Below, piece by piece: positions 10,749-19,611 of a stretch of DNA of 64,000 bases (the stretch's first letter is position 1; each line of letters opens with the position of its first letter). The notes below the pieces were generated by a model, which had not been told where the DNA came from, ran no database searches, and saw nothing but the letters and a program-made list of their open reading frames with translations. The stretch is from positions 1,302,001 to 1,366,000 of the forward strand of contig JACKDP010000001.1 in assembly GCA_020633435.1 (NCBI GenBank), read 5' to 3'. The stretch comes from Myxococcales bacterium. Its GTDB lineage: Bacteria > Myxococcota_A > Bradymonadia > UBA7976 > UBA1532. Made by a program: the position numbers and the translations under genes.

Positions 10749-11546
10749 GTGCACGTCGCTGCCGCGCGGCGGGCCCTGGAGCGGCGCCCCCGCATCGCCC
10801 CCGTCCTCGGCGTCATCGCCCAGGCGGCCGCCCTCACCGGCGTGGGCGTGCTCGTCCTGCGCGGCCTGGGCGAGGACGTCCCGCCGCTGGCCCTCGCGCT
10901 GGGGGCGCTGGGCCTCTTCGCCGCCCTCGAGATCGGCGTCCAGCGCCGCCGGGCCCGGCGCGACGGCCCGCTGCGGGCCCTCTTCGGCGCCCTGATCGAC
11001 GCGCTGGGGGAGGCCGCCGAGCCGACGCTCACCTGGCCGCGGGGGCTGCCCTGCCTGCGGGCCGTGGTGGACGACCGCCACTTCGCCATCCACCTGGAGT
11101 CGGCGGGCGAGCGCCTGCGCGTCGCCATGACGGCCACGGCGACGCCGGCCGCGCACCTCTGGCTCGTCAGCCGGCAGCCCGAGGACTACCCCCACAAGCT
11201 GGAGGCCCGCCTCGCCCGGCACCTGCGCCGGCTGAGCGTGGACGACGCGACGCTCTGCGCGCTGAGCGCCGATCCCGAGCCGGCCGAGGCCCTGCTGGCC
11301 CGCCCCGGCGTGGCCGACCACCTGCGCGCGCTGCTCGCGGAGGACGCCCCGGCCGCGGCCACCGTCGAGGTGAGTCCGGACGCGGTGCGGTGGGACGCGG
11401 CGCTGACGCCCCGGATCACCGCCCCGCGCCTGCTGGACGTGGCCCGGCGGCTGCCGCCCCTGGTGGAGGTGGAGGCCGCGGAAGCCGAGGGCGAGGCCGA
11501 CGACGAGGCCGACGGCGACGACGCCCTGGCCGCCCTCAGCTCGTAG
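10749..11546 (+). CDS. Two-helix membrane protein of unknown function
   Basis: A 265-residue protein starting at GTG one base after the Hsp33 stop, so very probably co-transcribed with it. Two membrane helices at about 15-60 (VLGVIAQAAALTGVGVLVL, then LALALGALGLFAALEIGV) precede a soluble domain and an acidic tail (about EAEGEADDEADGDD). I recognise no domain. Its 3' end overlaps the convergent ferritin-like gene by 11 bp. A role alongside the redox chaperone is possible but unsupported. Confidence 0.65.
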   Translation: MHVAAARRALERRPRIAPVLGVIAQAAALTGVGVLVLRGLGEDVPPLALALGALGLFAALEIGVQRRRARRDGPLRALFGALIDALGEAAEPTLTWPRGLPCLRAVVDDRHFAIHLESAGERLRVAMTATATPAAHLWLVSRQPEDYPHKLEARLARHLRRLSVDDATLCALSADPEPAEALLARPGVADHLRALLAEDAPAAATVEVSPDAVRWDAALTPRITAPRLLDVARRLPPLVEVEAAEAEGEADDEADGDDALAALSS

Positions 11547-12267
11547 ACGGCCGGGCCTGGTCGAGCACCCCGGGCGAGACCGGCCCCGCCCAGGCCCGGG
11601 CCGCGTCCAGCCCCAGCCGCGCGAACCGCGGCACGTACTGCCGCTCCACCGTCTGCGCCAGGATGGCCGCATAGCGGTCCAGGTCCATCAGCCCCCAGGC
11701 CCCCTCCGCCGCCGTCAGGCGCCCGCTCTCCGCCCCGGCCGCGTAGTGCTGGCGCTGGCGCGCGAACATCCCCGGCAGGGCCTGCTCGATGGCCGGCCGC
11801 AGGGGGACGGGGCTCTGCGCCAGCAGCCACTCCAGCGCCGTCCAGCCGAAGTCGCGGTGCCGCACCTCGTCGACGAGCACCCGATCCAGCGCCGCGCGGG
11901 CGACCTCGACGGTGCAGTCCGCCCGCAGCGCGGCGAAGAGCGGCACGGCCACCGTCTCGCCCAGGCAGAAGACCTCGGTCACGACCAGCGCGACGTCCAC
12001 CTCCAGCTCGGCGTGGGCCCGCGCCAGCCCGAGGCTCCCGCGGTCGAACGGCCCGGCCAGGGCCCCGCCGGCCGCGGTGAGCACCGCGAAGGCCATCTCG
12101 GCGTGCACCAGCTCGTCGTCGGTGATGCGCAGCCCGTCCCGGATGAGATCGGGCGATGCGCCCGCCTGGATGAGCCAGAGGGTGAGGTGCTGGGTGATGG
12201 CGGCCGAGCGGTACTCGGCCTCCACGCGGGCCGCCCACTCGCGGCGGACATGGTCGGTGGCGTCCAT
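11536..12267 (-). CDS. Ferritin-like diiron-carboxylate protein
   Basis: A 243-residue all-helical protein with the ligand pattern of a diiron four-helix bundle: Glu in EYRSAAITQHL, an ExxH in DDELVHAEMAF, Glu in VTEVFCLGETVAV, and a second ExxH in VDEVRHRDFGW. Proteins of this type are oxygenases, oxidases or ferritin relatives; the substrate cannot be read from sequence. No signal peptide. The gene stands alone between a convergent membrane-protein gene and the downstream minus-strand lipoprotein gene. Confidence 0.75.
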   Translation of the reverse strand: MDATDHVRREWAARVEAEYRSAAITQHLTLWLIQAGASPDLIRDGLRITDDELVHAEMAFAVLTAAGGALAGPFDRGSLGLARAHAELEVDVALVVTEVFCLGETVAVPLFAALRADCTVEVARAALDRVLVDEVRHRDFGWTALEWLLAQSPVPLRPAIEQALPGMFARQRQHYAAGAESGRLTAAEGAWGLMDLDRYAAILAQTVERQYVPRFARLGLDAARAWAGPVSPGVLDQARPSTS

Positions 12268-12304
12268 GGCCGGCAGGCTAGCAGGATGGCGGGGAAAGCG
12301 CCCG

Positions 12305-13819
12305 CTACCGGGCGCGGGCCGCGCGCACCTCCGCCCGCAGCGCCTCCAGCTCGGCGCGCAGGGCCGCGATCTCCTCGGCCTGGGCCTGCAGCGCCGCCAC
12401 GGCCAGCGTGGCGTAGCCGTACAGGTCCACCTGGTCGCCGCTCGGCCGGAGCGCCTCGGCCGGCACGCCGTCGTCGATGATGAAGCCCAGGTGCGGCTTC
12501 GCCCCGTCCGGCTCGCTGCGGTAGCGCCACGTCGCGATCTTCACGGCCTCCAGGGCGGCGCGCAGGCGCGCGCGCTCGACCGGGTCGACGTAGCGAATGT
12601 CCTTCTTGAACGCGGCCTTGGAGATGGGGCAGGGCCCCGCCCGCGGGTCGTCGACGGCGCAGACCAGCAGGGCGTTGCAGGCGTCCCCGGGATCGCACAT
12701 GCCCCCCGGCTCGGCGCAGGGATCGCCCAGCACCTCGTCGCGGCACGGCGGCACCCCGTCGCGGGGCATGTGGCCCCGGCAGACGGGATCGCCGCAGGTG
12801 AGGTACCAGCGGGTGTCCACCGGGATGTCGCCGATGCAGGTGCCGCCGCCGCAGTCGCGGGTGCAGAGCCACTGGCCCCCCTCGCCGCACATGCAGCTCG
12901 ACGGGCGGCAGTCATCGGGCAGCACCTCGCAGCGCTGGCCCGCCGGGCAGCCGGCCTCCCGGCAGCCCTCGGGGTTCGGCCCGGCGCAGGCCGGCCCCGG
13001 ATCCACGCACGTCCCGCCGCCGCAGTCGCGCGTGCAGGCCCACTGGCCGCCCTCGGCGCACATGCAGCTCGAGGGGCGGCAGTCATCGGGCAGCACCTCG
13101 CACTGCTGGCCGGCCGGGCAGCCCCCCTCGCGGCAGCCCTGGGGGTTCGGGCCCGCGCAGGCGGGGGCGTCCACGCAGCGGCCGCCGCCACAGTCCGCCG
13201 TGCAGATCCACGTCCCGCTGGCCGGATCGCAGTCGCAGCCCGAGGGCACGCAGTCGTCCGGCAGGGCCGCACAGACCTGGCCCGGGCCGCAGCCTCCCGC
13301 CGCGAAGCAGCCCTGCGGGTTCTGGCCCTCGCAGGCGGCGATGGGCACGCACCGCCCGCCGCCGCAGTCCTCCGTGCAGGCCCAGGCGTCCTGCGCGGCG
13401 TCGCACACGCAGCTCGAGGGGATGCAGTCGTCGGGCAGCACCTCGCACTGCGCGCCGGCGCCACAGCCGGTGGAGACGCAGCCCGCCGGGCTGGGCGAGG
13501 AGCACTCGCCGCTGCCGCCCGCGCCACCGGCCCCCCCGGCCCCGCCAGCCCCGCCAGCCCCGCCGACGCCACCAGCCCGCCTGCGCTGCTGGCCCGCTGA
13601 CGCCACCGGCCCCGCCGACGCCACTGGCCCCCGCCGACGCCACCGGCCCCGCTGACGCCACCGGCCCCCGCCGACGCCACCGGCCCCGCCGACGCCGCCC
13701 GCGCCGCCCGCGCCCGCCGCCCCGTCGGCCGCGCCGCCGCCCGCGCCGCCCGGATCAGCGTCTTCGTCGCAGCCCAGCGTCAGCAGGCTGGCGCTCAGGA
13801 GAAAGATGAGTGTGCGCAT
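12305..13819 (-). CDS. Cys-rich repeat lipoprotein with C-terminal tail-fibre (S74-like) domain
   Basis: A 504-residue protein. The signal peptide MRTLIFLLSASLLTLGC ends in a lipobox Cys at residue 17. A Gly/Ala/Val linker follows, then four ~55-residue Cys-rich modules (each with a CEVLPDDCxPSSCxC-like core and CTxDCGGGxC), and a C-terminal segment from SKAAFKKDIRYV through ATWRYRSEP and GFIIDD to a helical tail (LQAQAEEIAALRAELEALR). This matches the intramolecular chaperone/tail-fibre (peptidase S74) fold used by phage tailspikes, including Ser and Lys in SKAAFKK. Inside the linker the frame switches to an Arg/Trp/Ser-rich reading and back, indicating compensating indels. It is probably an outer-surface protein; ligand unknown. 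Confidence 0.8.
   Translation of the reverse strand: MRTLIFLLSASLLTLGCDEDADPGGAGGGAADGAAGAGGAGGVGGAGGVGGGRWRQRGRWRRRGPVASAGPVASAGQQRRRAGGVGGAGGAGGAGGAGGAGGSGECSSPSPAGCVSTGCGAGAQCEVLPDDCIPSSCVCDAAQDAWACTEDCGGGRCVPIAACEGQNPQGCFAAGGCGPGQVCAALPDDCVPSGCDCDPASGTWICTADCGGGRCVDAPACAGPNPQGCREGGCPAGQQCEVLPDDCRPSSCMCAEGGQWACTRDCGGGTCVDPGPACAGPNPEGCREAGCPAGQRCEVLPDDCRPSSCMCGEGGQWLCTRDCGGGTCIGDIPVDTRWYLTCGDPVCRGHMPRDGVPPCRDEVLGDPCAEPGGMCDPGDACNALLVCAVDDPRAGPCPISKAAFKKDIRYVDPVERARLRAALEAVKIATWRYRSEPDGAKPHLGFIIDDGVPAEALRPSGDQVDLYGYATLAVAALQAQAEEIAALRAELEALRAEVRAARAR
13560..13735 (-). repeat. Gly-linker tandem repeat with variable C-run length
   Basis: On the plus strand the unit GCCGACGCCACCGGCCCC (18 bp, imperfect) recurs within the linker of the lipoprotein gene. 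The C-run at the unit border is 3, 4 or 5 bases long in different copies. Each change shifts the coding frame, which explains the Arg/Trp/Ser-rich stretch inside an otherwise Gly-rich linker. Confidence 0.7.
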
Positions 13820-13887
13820 GGCGCCCCCCTTCCCGGTCGTTGCGACGCGATGATCGCATGGGGGGGCGAGGCGAAGCCATCCGGCCG

Positions 13888-16122
13888 TCAGGCCGCGGCG
13901 TCCCCGAACAGGAAGGCCGGCACCCAGGGCGCCTCCTCGCCGGGCACGATCTGCCCGGCCAGCACGACGTCGAAGCCGATGCGCATGCCCGACCGCTGGA
14001 TGGGCTCCGCGGGCTTCCACTGCACCCGCGCGCGGCCGTCCTTCAGCTTGAGATCCAGCGTCTGCAGGGCCTCGCGGGCGCCGTGCTCGCCGTCGCGGGT
14101 GAAGATCCGGACCTTGGCCTGCTGCACGTTGGCCAGCTCGACGATGATCCAGGCCCCCGTGGCGGGCACCTCGGGGATGGCCGGCCCGTCGGGCGTGAGC
14201 GCGAAGAAGCCCGCGTCCACGGCGGCCTCCGGCTGCGGCTCCACGATCTCCGGCTCCGTCTCGTCCACGTCGATGTTGGCGTCGCCGAACAGGAACGGCG
14301 GCACCACCAGCACGTTGATCTCGGCCGCGTCCCCGGCCCCCTTCTTGGGGCGGGCGTCGATGCGCAGCGCCCGGATGGAGGGCGGCAGCTTGCCCGGGTT
14401 CCACGGCACCACCGCCCGGCCGCCCTCGGCGTGCACGTTGAAGGTGATGAGCGGCTTGGGCGGGTTGCCGTCGGCGTCCACCGGCGCCAGGGCGTTGCGG
14501 ACCTCCAGCTCCACCAGGCCCGGCATCGTCGTCGTGACCACCAGGAACACCGGCCCGGCCGTGATCTGGTCCTGGCCGGACAGGGCGGGATCGCCATCGG
14601 GCTTGAGCACGAAGCCCACCGACTCGACGCTGCAGGTCTGCTGGTCGAACGTCGCCTCGTCCACGATCTTGGGGTCGCCGACCGGGGCGCTGGGGCTCGG
14701 CACCCGGATGCGGCGATCCTCCGTGCGCGCCTCGAAGAAGAGCGACTGGCCGTCCAGGTCGATGGGCCCCTCGGGCACCCAGAGCACCTGCGCCACGCCG
14801 TCCTTCACCTCGGGCGAGAGGTGCGCCAGGGCCACGTCGGGCCCGCTCTCGGGCTGCAGGTAGACGTCGAAGACGAGCTTCTTCGAGCCATCGGAGCGGG
14901 CCACCAGCCAGACGCCGGCCGCCGGAATCCCAAGGAGTCTCGCGCCCTTGGGGAACTCGGGCTTGATCCACCACCGGGGCTGGTCGAGCACCTTCTTCTC
15001 GGCAGGGGAGGCCCCGCCGAGCAGGGTGAGCGTGGCCGCCGTCTGGGCCGCCGAGTCGACGAGCTGGCCGCTCTGGGCCGCGCTCGCCTCGCCCAGGGCC
15101 GAGGCCACGGGGCTCGGATCCTTGGCGGCGGGCTGCTCGCCCTTCATGACCCCCTGCAGAAACTCGCCCTGCTGCTGGGCCGCGTCCTTCAGCGAGGTGC
15201 CCTGCACCTCGGCGCCGTTGAGCAGCGCCGGGCCGATGGTCAGCGGCGCCGGATCCTCGCCGTCGCCCTTGAGGGCGTCGCCCAGCGTCTCGCTGACGCT
15301 CTGGGTGCCGGCCAGCAGCTTCGCCGCCTGGCTGCCGGCGATGTCCTTCATCGCCGGCCCCGCCTCGCCGGGCGTGGGATCGTCGCCGGGGTTCTGCAGC
15401 AGCTCCAGCACGGCCTCGCCGGCCTTCACCGCCCCCTTGATGAGGTTGAAGCTCTGCCCCGCGGCCACCCCGAGGAAGCTCTTGCCGAGCTCGGTGGCCT
15501 TGTCGAGCAGGCCGGCGGCCACGCCGAAGGGCTTGAGCCCGGCCCGGAAGGCCTGGGTCAGCTCGTCGAGGATGCTGCCGCCCTTGTTGGCGGCCTCCTC
15601 CAGGATGGGCGCCACCTCCGACAGCCCCGTCCCCTTGAGGCCGACGAAGCGCAGCAGGTCCAGGCCCAGCTTGTAGAGCTTGTTCTCGTCGAAGATGCCG
15701 TTGGCCTCCATCTCCGCCACCTGGATGAAGGTGGGCGGCAGGATGGCCAGGGGGATGAGGTCCTCCAGCTCGAACTCGTTCTCGACGAGGGCGTCGAAGA
15801 GATCGCCCACCTCGTCTTCCACGAAGGAGCCTTCGACGGCGTCCGCGGCCCGCACGGGCAGGAGCTCCGCGCGCACGAGCCCCACGCACGACCGGGCCAC
15901 GACCGGAGCCAGGGCCTCGATGACCTGGTCGTCGGTGAGCGCCATCGTGGTGATGGGCCCCAGCTCGTCGGCGAGGAGCTGGCGCAGGGAGGCCATGTTG
16001 CCCGGCTCCCCGGAGAAGAGGCGCAGCACCATGCGCACCTCGCCCTCATCGCGGAACTGGAGGAGGCCCTCCTCCGACATGAGCGCGATGGCGTGCTCGC
16101 CGTTCTTGAGTTCGACCCGCAA
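13888..16122 (-). CDS. 744-aa protein with three tandem Ig-like modules, unknown function
   Basis: No known family is recognised. The N-terminal ~350 residues are helical and without a signal peptide. The C-terminal half has three repeated beta modules, each with a core of the form G-x-A-x-V-x-W-x-P (GVAQVLWVPEGPI, GRAVVPWNPGKLP, GRARVQWKPAEPI). The last two end in nearly the same phrase, PPFLFGDAN and PAFLFGDAA. The gene is divergent from the 1041-aa cell-wall/effector-like gene across a 226-bp spacer, suggesting a shared function. It could be a partner, chaperone or structural component; this is inference. Confidence 0.7.
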   Translation of the reverse strand: MRVELKNGEHAIALMSEEGLLQFRDEGEVRMVLRLFSGEPGNMASLRQLLADELGPITTMALTDDQVIEALAPVVARSCVGLVRAELLPVRAADAVEGSFVEDEVGDLFDALVENEFELEDLIPLAILPPTFIQVAEMEANGIFDENKLYKLGLDLLRFVGLKGTGLSEVAPILEEAANKGGSILDELTQAFRAGLKPFGVAAGLLDKATELGKSFLGVAAGQSFNLIKGAVKAGEAVLELLQNPGDDPTPGEAGPAMKDIAGSQAAKLLAGTQSVSETLGDALKGDGEDPAPLTIGPALLNGAEVQGTSLKDAAQQQGEFLQGVMKGEQPAAKDPSPVASALGEASAAQSGQLVDSAAQTAATLTLLGGASPAEKKVLDQPRWWIKPEFPKGARLLGIPAAGVWLVARSDGSKKLVFDVYLQPESGPDVALAHLSPEVKDGVAQVLWVPEGPIDLDGQSLFFEARTEDRRIRVPSPSAPVGDPKIVDEATFDQQTCSVESVGFVLKPDGDPALSGQDQITAGPVFLVVTTTMPGLVELEVRNALAPVDADGNPPKPLITFNVHAEGGRAVVPWNPGKLPPSIRALRIDARPKKGAGDAAEINVLVVPPFLFGDANIDVDETEPEIVEPQPEAAVDAGFFALTPDGPAIPEVPATGAWIIVELANVQQAKVRIFTRDGEHGAREALQTLDLKLKDGRARVQWKPAEPIQRSGMRIGFDVVLAGQIVPGEEAPWVPAFLFGDAAA

Positions 16123-16289
16123 CTGGGGCCTCCGGGGCGGTCGTTCAACCTCGGGATGATAGCCTCGTGATGCCCGTCGAGGCCACCCTCGCGGTCGACC
16201 CCCGCGCGGTTGCTGGCCTCGCGTCCCCTCCCCGGCCCCGCCCCCCGGGCCCGCGGCGACGCGGCTCGCGGCGTCCCCCCGATCTGGCG

Positions 16290-16318
16290 TTGCCCCGGCG
16301 GCCTCACATCCCTAATCT
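16290..16318 (+). promoter_or_regulatory. Candidate sigma-70-type promoter of the 1041-aa gene
   Basis: TTGCCC (16290-16295) and TAATCT (16313-16318) are spaced by 17 bp, and the start codon is 31 bp downstream. The spacing is ideal and the local A+T content is higher than its surroundings. The rest of the 226-bp divergent spacer shows nothing else clear. Confidence 0.4.
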
Positions 16319-16348
16319 GACGCCCAGAGCGGACAATGAGAGGACTCC

Positions 16349-19300
16349 ATGCCCGCACGCATCGTCTTCCCCGTTGACCTCGGGGCAGGACTGCCGGTGA
16401 CGGCAGATAATGTAACGCGCTACTTCAAGCACACCGAGAAGGACACCCCGCGCGGGTTCTTCCCCCTGGGCGCCAGTCGCGTCTGGCACGGCGGCGTACA
16501 CGTCTACGCCGCCGAGGGGACGAAGGTGCACGCCATGTTCGACGGCCACGTGGTCGCCGCACGGCTGCAACCGGATCCCGAGCAGAGCAAGGGGGCCTTC
16601 GGCGGGACGAACTTCATCGTGGTGCGCCACGAGCTACGAGGTTCGACGCTCAACAGCGGCAACCCCGGCGAGCCCTTCAAGAGATCGGGCACGTATCGGT
16701 TCTTCTCGATCTACATGCACCTGGCCCCCATCGACCTGAGCCTGACCAACCCGGCCCTCGGGAAGATAGGCTGGCTCACGAAGCCCATCGAGGGCGAGAT
16801 CAAGGGCTCGGTCGGCCGCGACGCCGCCAACAAGAAGGATGACGTCAAGCTCATCCAGACGATGTTGACGCGGGCGGGCTTCCAGCCGGGGGTCATCGAC
16901 GGGCTCATCGGCCCCAAGACCCGCGGCGCCATCGAGGCCTTCCAGGCGCAGTACCTCTACACGAACCCCGACGGGCGCATCGATCCGGGGGGCGGGTCGT
17001 GGAAGGCGCTCTCGGTGGCCGCGGCGGGCGAGCCGGCCCGCGACGGCATCGACGAGGCCCTGCTCGACAAGCTCAAGGCGGGCAACCTGGCCATCCTGGA
17101 TCGCCCCGTCGGCGGCGGCCAGCAGCTCTGGGTCATGGGCCCCGACGGCGGCGAGGCCAAGGCGAAGCTGCTGCACTGGGAGATCATCAGCGAGGAGAAC
17201 CTGCTCAAGGGGCTCAAGGAGGTCGTCGACGAGGCCCCCTACAACCCCGACGTCATGGCCATCCTCGGCGCCCTGCCCGGCCTCGACTGGAAGCCCGCCG
17301 GGCCGCCCACCGCCGCCGAGGTCAGCAAGTTCTTCGCGTCCAACAAGGCCGCGGTGACGATGCGCGACTACGCGGCGCGCTTCCCGAGCGAGTGGGCCGG
17401 CGACGCCGACGCCATCGCCAACGCCCTCAAGGGCTACTTCTACACCGTCGGCCTGCCCGCGAAGCTCAAGCCGTACCTCTGGTACGACCCCGACCAGCTC
17501 GCCCAGGCCGGCCTGCCGCCCGCGCTGCACTGGCACTACAACCCCGTGCGCTTCATGGAGGCCCTGGCCGCCATGGAGCACCTGCGCACCCTCGTGCCCC
17601 CCGCGCCGGCCCAGCCGGACGGCGGTGGCGGCGCGCCGGATGACGACGATGACGCGCCGGCGCCGAGCCCGGCCCCGGTCACCCCGCCGCCGGATCCCGA
17701 CAAGCTCGACGACGTGGTGCTGCTCTACGACGGCCGCACCGACCTCGTCTACGCCCTGGAGAAGGCCGAGTACCAGCGCCTGCTGGCCGCCAACGCGACC
17801 CTGCGCGCCAAGAAGGAGGCCCTGCAGAAGGCCATGGCGGCCGCGGCCGACAAGCCCATGGACCAGCGCAAGAACGCGGTCAAGCCGGCCCTGGACGACC
17901 TCGACAAGCTCACCAACGAGGGCAACAACGTCACCTCGGGCGTGCTGAACCTCGACGGCATCAAGAAGAAGCAGGAGTCGGTGACCGAGCTGTGGGCCCT
18001 GGGCCCGGACGGCGGCAAGCGCCCCATCTACGTCGGCCCCGATCCGACGAAGCGGATGCGGGACAAGGCCCTCGCCACCAAGCCGATGAAGCAGATCGTC
18101 CGCGCGGCCAAGAGCGAAAAGTCGAAGCATATCGCGGACATCAAGTTCGACATCATCGACGCCGACATGAAGAAGAAGTACCCGTGGCTCGAGGGCGGCG
18201 GGTCCCTGCTCGACTTCATCGACTCGGCCAACCCCGGCGTGGTCGCCCGCATCTTCGGCGGCGTCACCGGCATGGACGCCCTCTTCGAGAAGTTCCCAGC
18301 CATCTTCCGCAAGGGGGCCATGGGCTCCTGGGAGAGCCAGGACGGCAACCTGGACGTCTCGGGCGAGGCGCGGCTCCTGCGCTGGGGCTACGAGACGCAG
18401 CTCGGCGGCGTCTTCAGCCCCAAGAAGGGCAAGGCCGAGATCAAGGGCGCGCTGGGCGGCTCCATCGACCTCATCCGCGGCAAGGCCGAGGCCAACGCGT
18501 ACGTCGTCAAGGACGGCTTCCCCATCCCCCTCACCGAGGGCGGGGAGCTGAAGTTCCGGTTCCACTTCAAGGGGTCGATCAGCGGCAGCGTGGGCCTCGC
18601 CGCCGAGCTGTCCGGGGCGGGCGCCGTCTCGTGGAAGCCCGACGACGACGGCTTCTACGGCGCGCGCGCCGAGGCGGGCCTCGAGCTCTTCGCGGGGGCC
18701 CAGGCCACCGGCAAGGTCTCGGCGGGCATCGAGTGGTTCAACGAGAACAAGTGGAACCCCCTCGCCGAGGCGACGGCGGGGGCCACCGGCATCGCGGGCG
18801 TGGCCCTCGTCGCCAAGTTCTACATGGACTTCAACGCCGCCACCGGGAAGTTCGAGATCTACCTGAAGGCCCAGCTCGCCGTGAAGCTGGGCGTCGGCAT
18901 CAGCTACGGCTTCCAGATCCACGCCTTCGAGCTGGCCAAGTTCCTCTGGACGCTCCTCACGAAGGCCGACTGGGGCAAGCTGGCCGAGATGTCCTTCGAC
19001 GCCTTCATCGCCGCCAGCCAGATGCTGGTGGCCTCGGCCATGGACGGCATCACCGCCCCGGCCAAGATGGCGTATTCGCTGGTGAAGTCGTTCGGCGGCT
19101 GGTGGGACGACCAGGATCGCATCACCCAGCTCGCCGACAACATCATCAACGGCCGGGCCAGCATGCTCCTCAACTACGGCACGCCGGAGTCGAAGGGCAT
19201 GACCATCTACCGCCTCACCCAGGCGTCGTGGATGTGGGACGAGAAGGCCGAGGAGGCCTCCATCAAGGTCCTCAAGTCCGGCAAGAGCAAGAAGGAGGTC

Positions 19301-19474
19301 GAGGCCATCTTGAAGTCCATCGACCCCAAGGGCCGGGATCCCAAGGCCCCGCTGGGCGAGCGGGCGGTGGCGCGCACCACGGAGCGCGGCTACCAGCTCA
19401 TGAGCGCCCTGGTGGACTGGGGGGAGCAGGACCAGCTCGACGCCATCCTCGATGGCTACGGCATCCCGCGCTGA
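16349..19474 (+). CDS. LytM-like + peptidoglycan-binding protein with effector-like C-terminal half
   Basis: A 1041-residue protein without signal peptide. Residues ~45-130 resemble an M23/LytM fold (WHGGVHVYAAEGTKVHAMFDGHVV, then NFIVVRHE and YMHLAP), but the usual metal-binding Asp of HxxxD is His here (HGGVH), so activity is doubtful. Residues ~153-225 are a PG_binding_1 domain (VKLIQTMLTRAGFQPGVIDG, GPKTRGAIEAFQ). A Pro/Asp linker at ~430 leads to a coiled stretch. From ~680 a Gly/Ala-rich beta region (GALGGSIDLIRGKAEANAYV, GAGAVSWKPD, ELFAGAQATGKVSAGIEW) recalls the C-terminal part of some type VI secretion effectors. I infer a wall-targeting or contractile-system cargo. Confidence 0.75.
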   Translation: MPARIVFPVDLGAGLPVTADNVTRYFKHTEKDTPRGFFPLGASRVWHGGVHVYAAEGTKVHAMFDGHVVAARLQPDPEQSKGAFGGTNFIVVRHELRGSTLNSGNPGEPFKRSGTYRFFSIYMHLAPIDLSLTNPALGKIGWLTKPIEGEIKGSVGRDAANKKDDVKLIQTMLTRAGFQPGVIDGLIGPKTRGAIEAFQAQYLYTNPDGRIDPGGGSWKALSVAAAGEPARDGIDEALLDKLKAGNLAILDRPVGGGQQLWVMGPDGGEAKAKLLHWEIISEENLLKGLKEVVDEAPYNPDVMAILGALPGLDWKPAGPPTAAEVSKFFASNKAAVTMRDYAARFPSEWAGDADAIANALKGYFYTVGLPAKLKPYLWYDPDQLAQAGLPPALHWHYNPVRFMEALAAMEHLRTLVPPAPAQPDGGGGAPDDDDDAPAPSPAPVTPPPDPDKLDDVVLLYDGRTDLVYALEKAEYQRLLAANATLRAKKEALQKAMAAAADKPMDQRKNAVKPALDDLDKLTNEGNNVTSGVLNLDGIKKKQESVTELWALGPDGGKRPIYVGPDPTKRMRDKALATKPMKQIVRAAKSEKSKHIADIKFDIIDADMKKKYPWLEGGGSLLDFIDSANPGVVARIFGGVTGMDALFEKFPAIFRKGAMGSWESQDGNLDVSGEARLLRWGYETQLGGVFSPKKGKAEIKGALGGSIDLIRGKAEANAYVVKDGFPIPLTEGGELKFRFHFKGSISGSVGLAAELSGAGAVSWKPDDDGFYGARAEAGLELFAGAQATGKVSAGIEWFNENKWNPLAEATAGATGIAGVALVAKFYMDFNAATGKFEIYLKAQLAVKLGVGISYGFQIHAFELAKFLWTLLTKADWGKLAEMSFDAFIAASQMLVASAMDGITAPAKMAYSLVKSFGGWWDDQDRITQLADNIINGRASMLLNYGTPESKGMTIYRLTQASWMWDEKAEEASIKVLKSGKSKKEVEAILKSIDPKGRDPKAPLGERAVARTTERGYQLMSALVDWGEQDQLDAILDGYGIPR

Positions 19475-19611
19475 AGGTGGAGCGGGCGGCCGACCGCCCG
19501 GGGCGAGGGGACGTCCCCCCCGGACCCTCGTGTTGACGGACTGCGCCACCGGGCGCGCCCACGAGGCGTCCCCTGGCCCCGGCGCCGACCGCCCGCCCCG
19601 GGAGACCCGGG

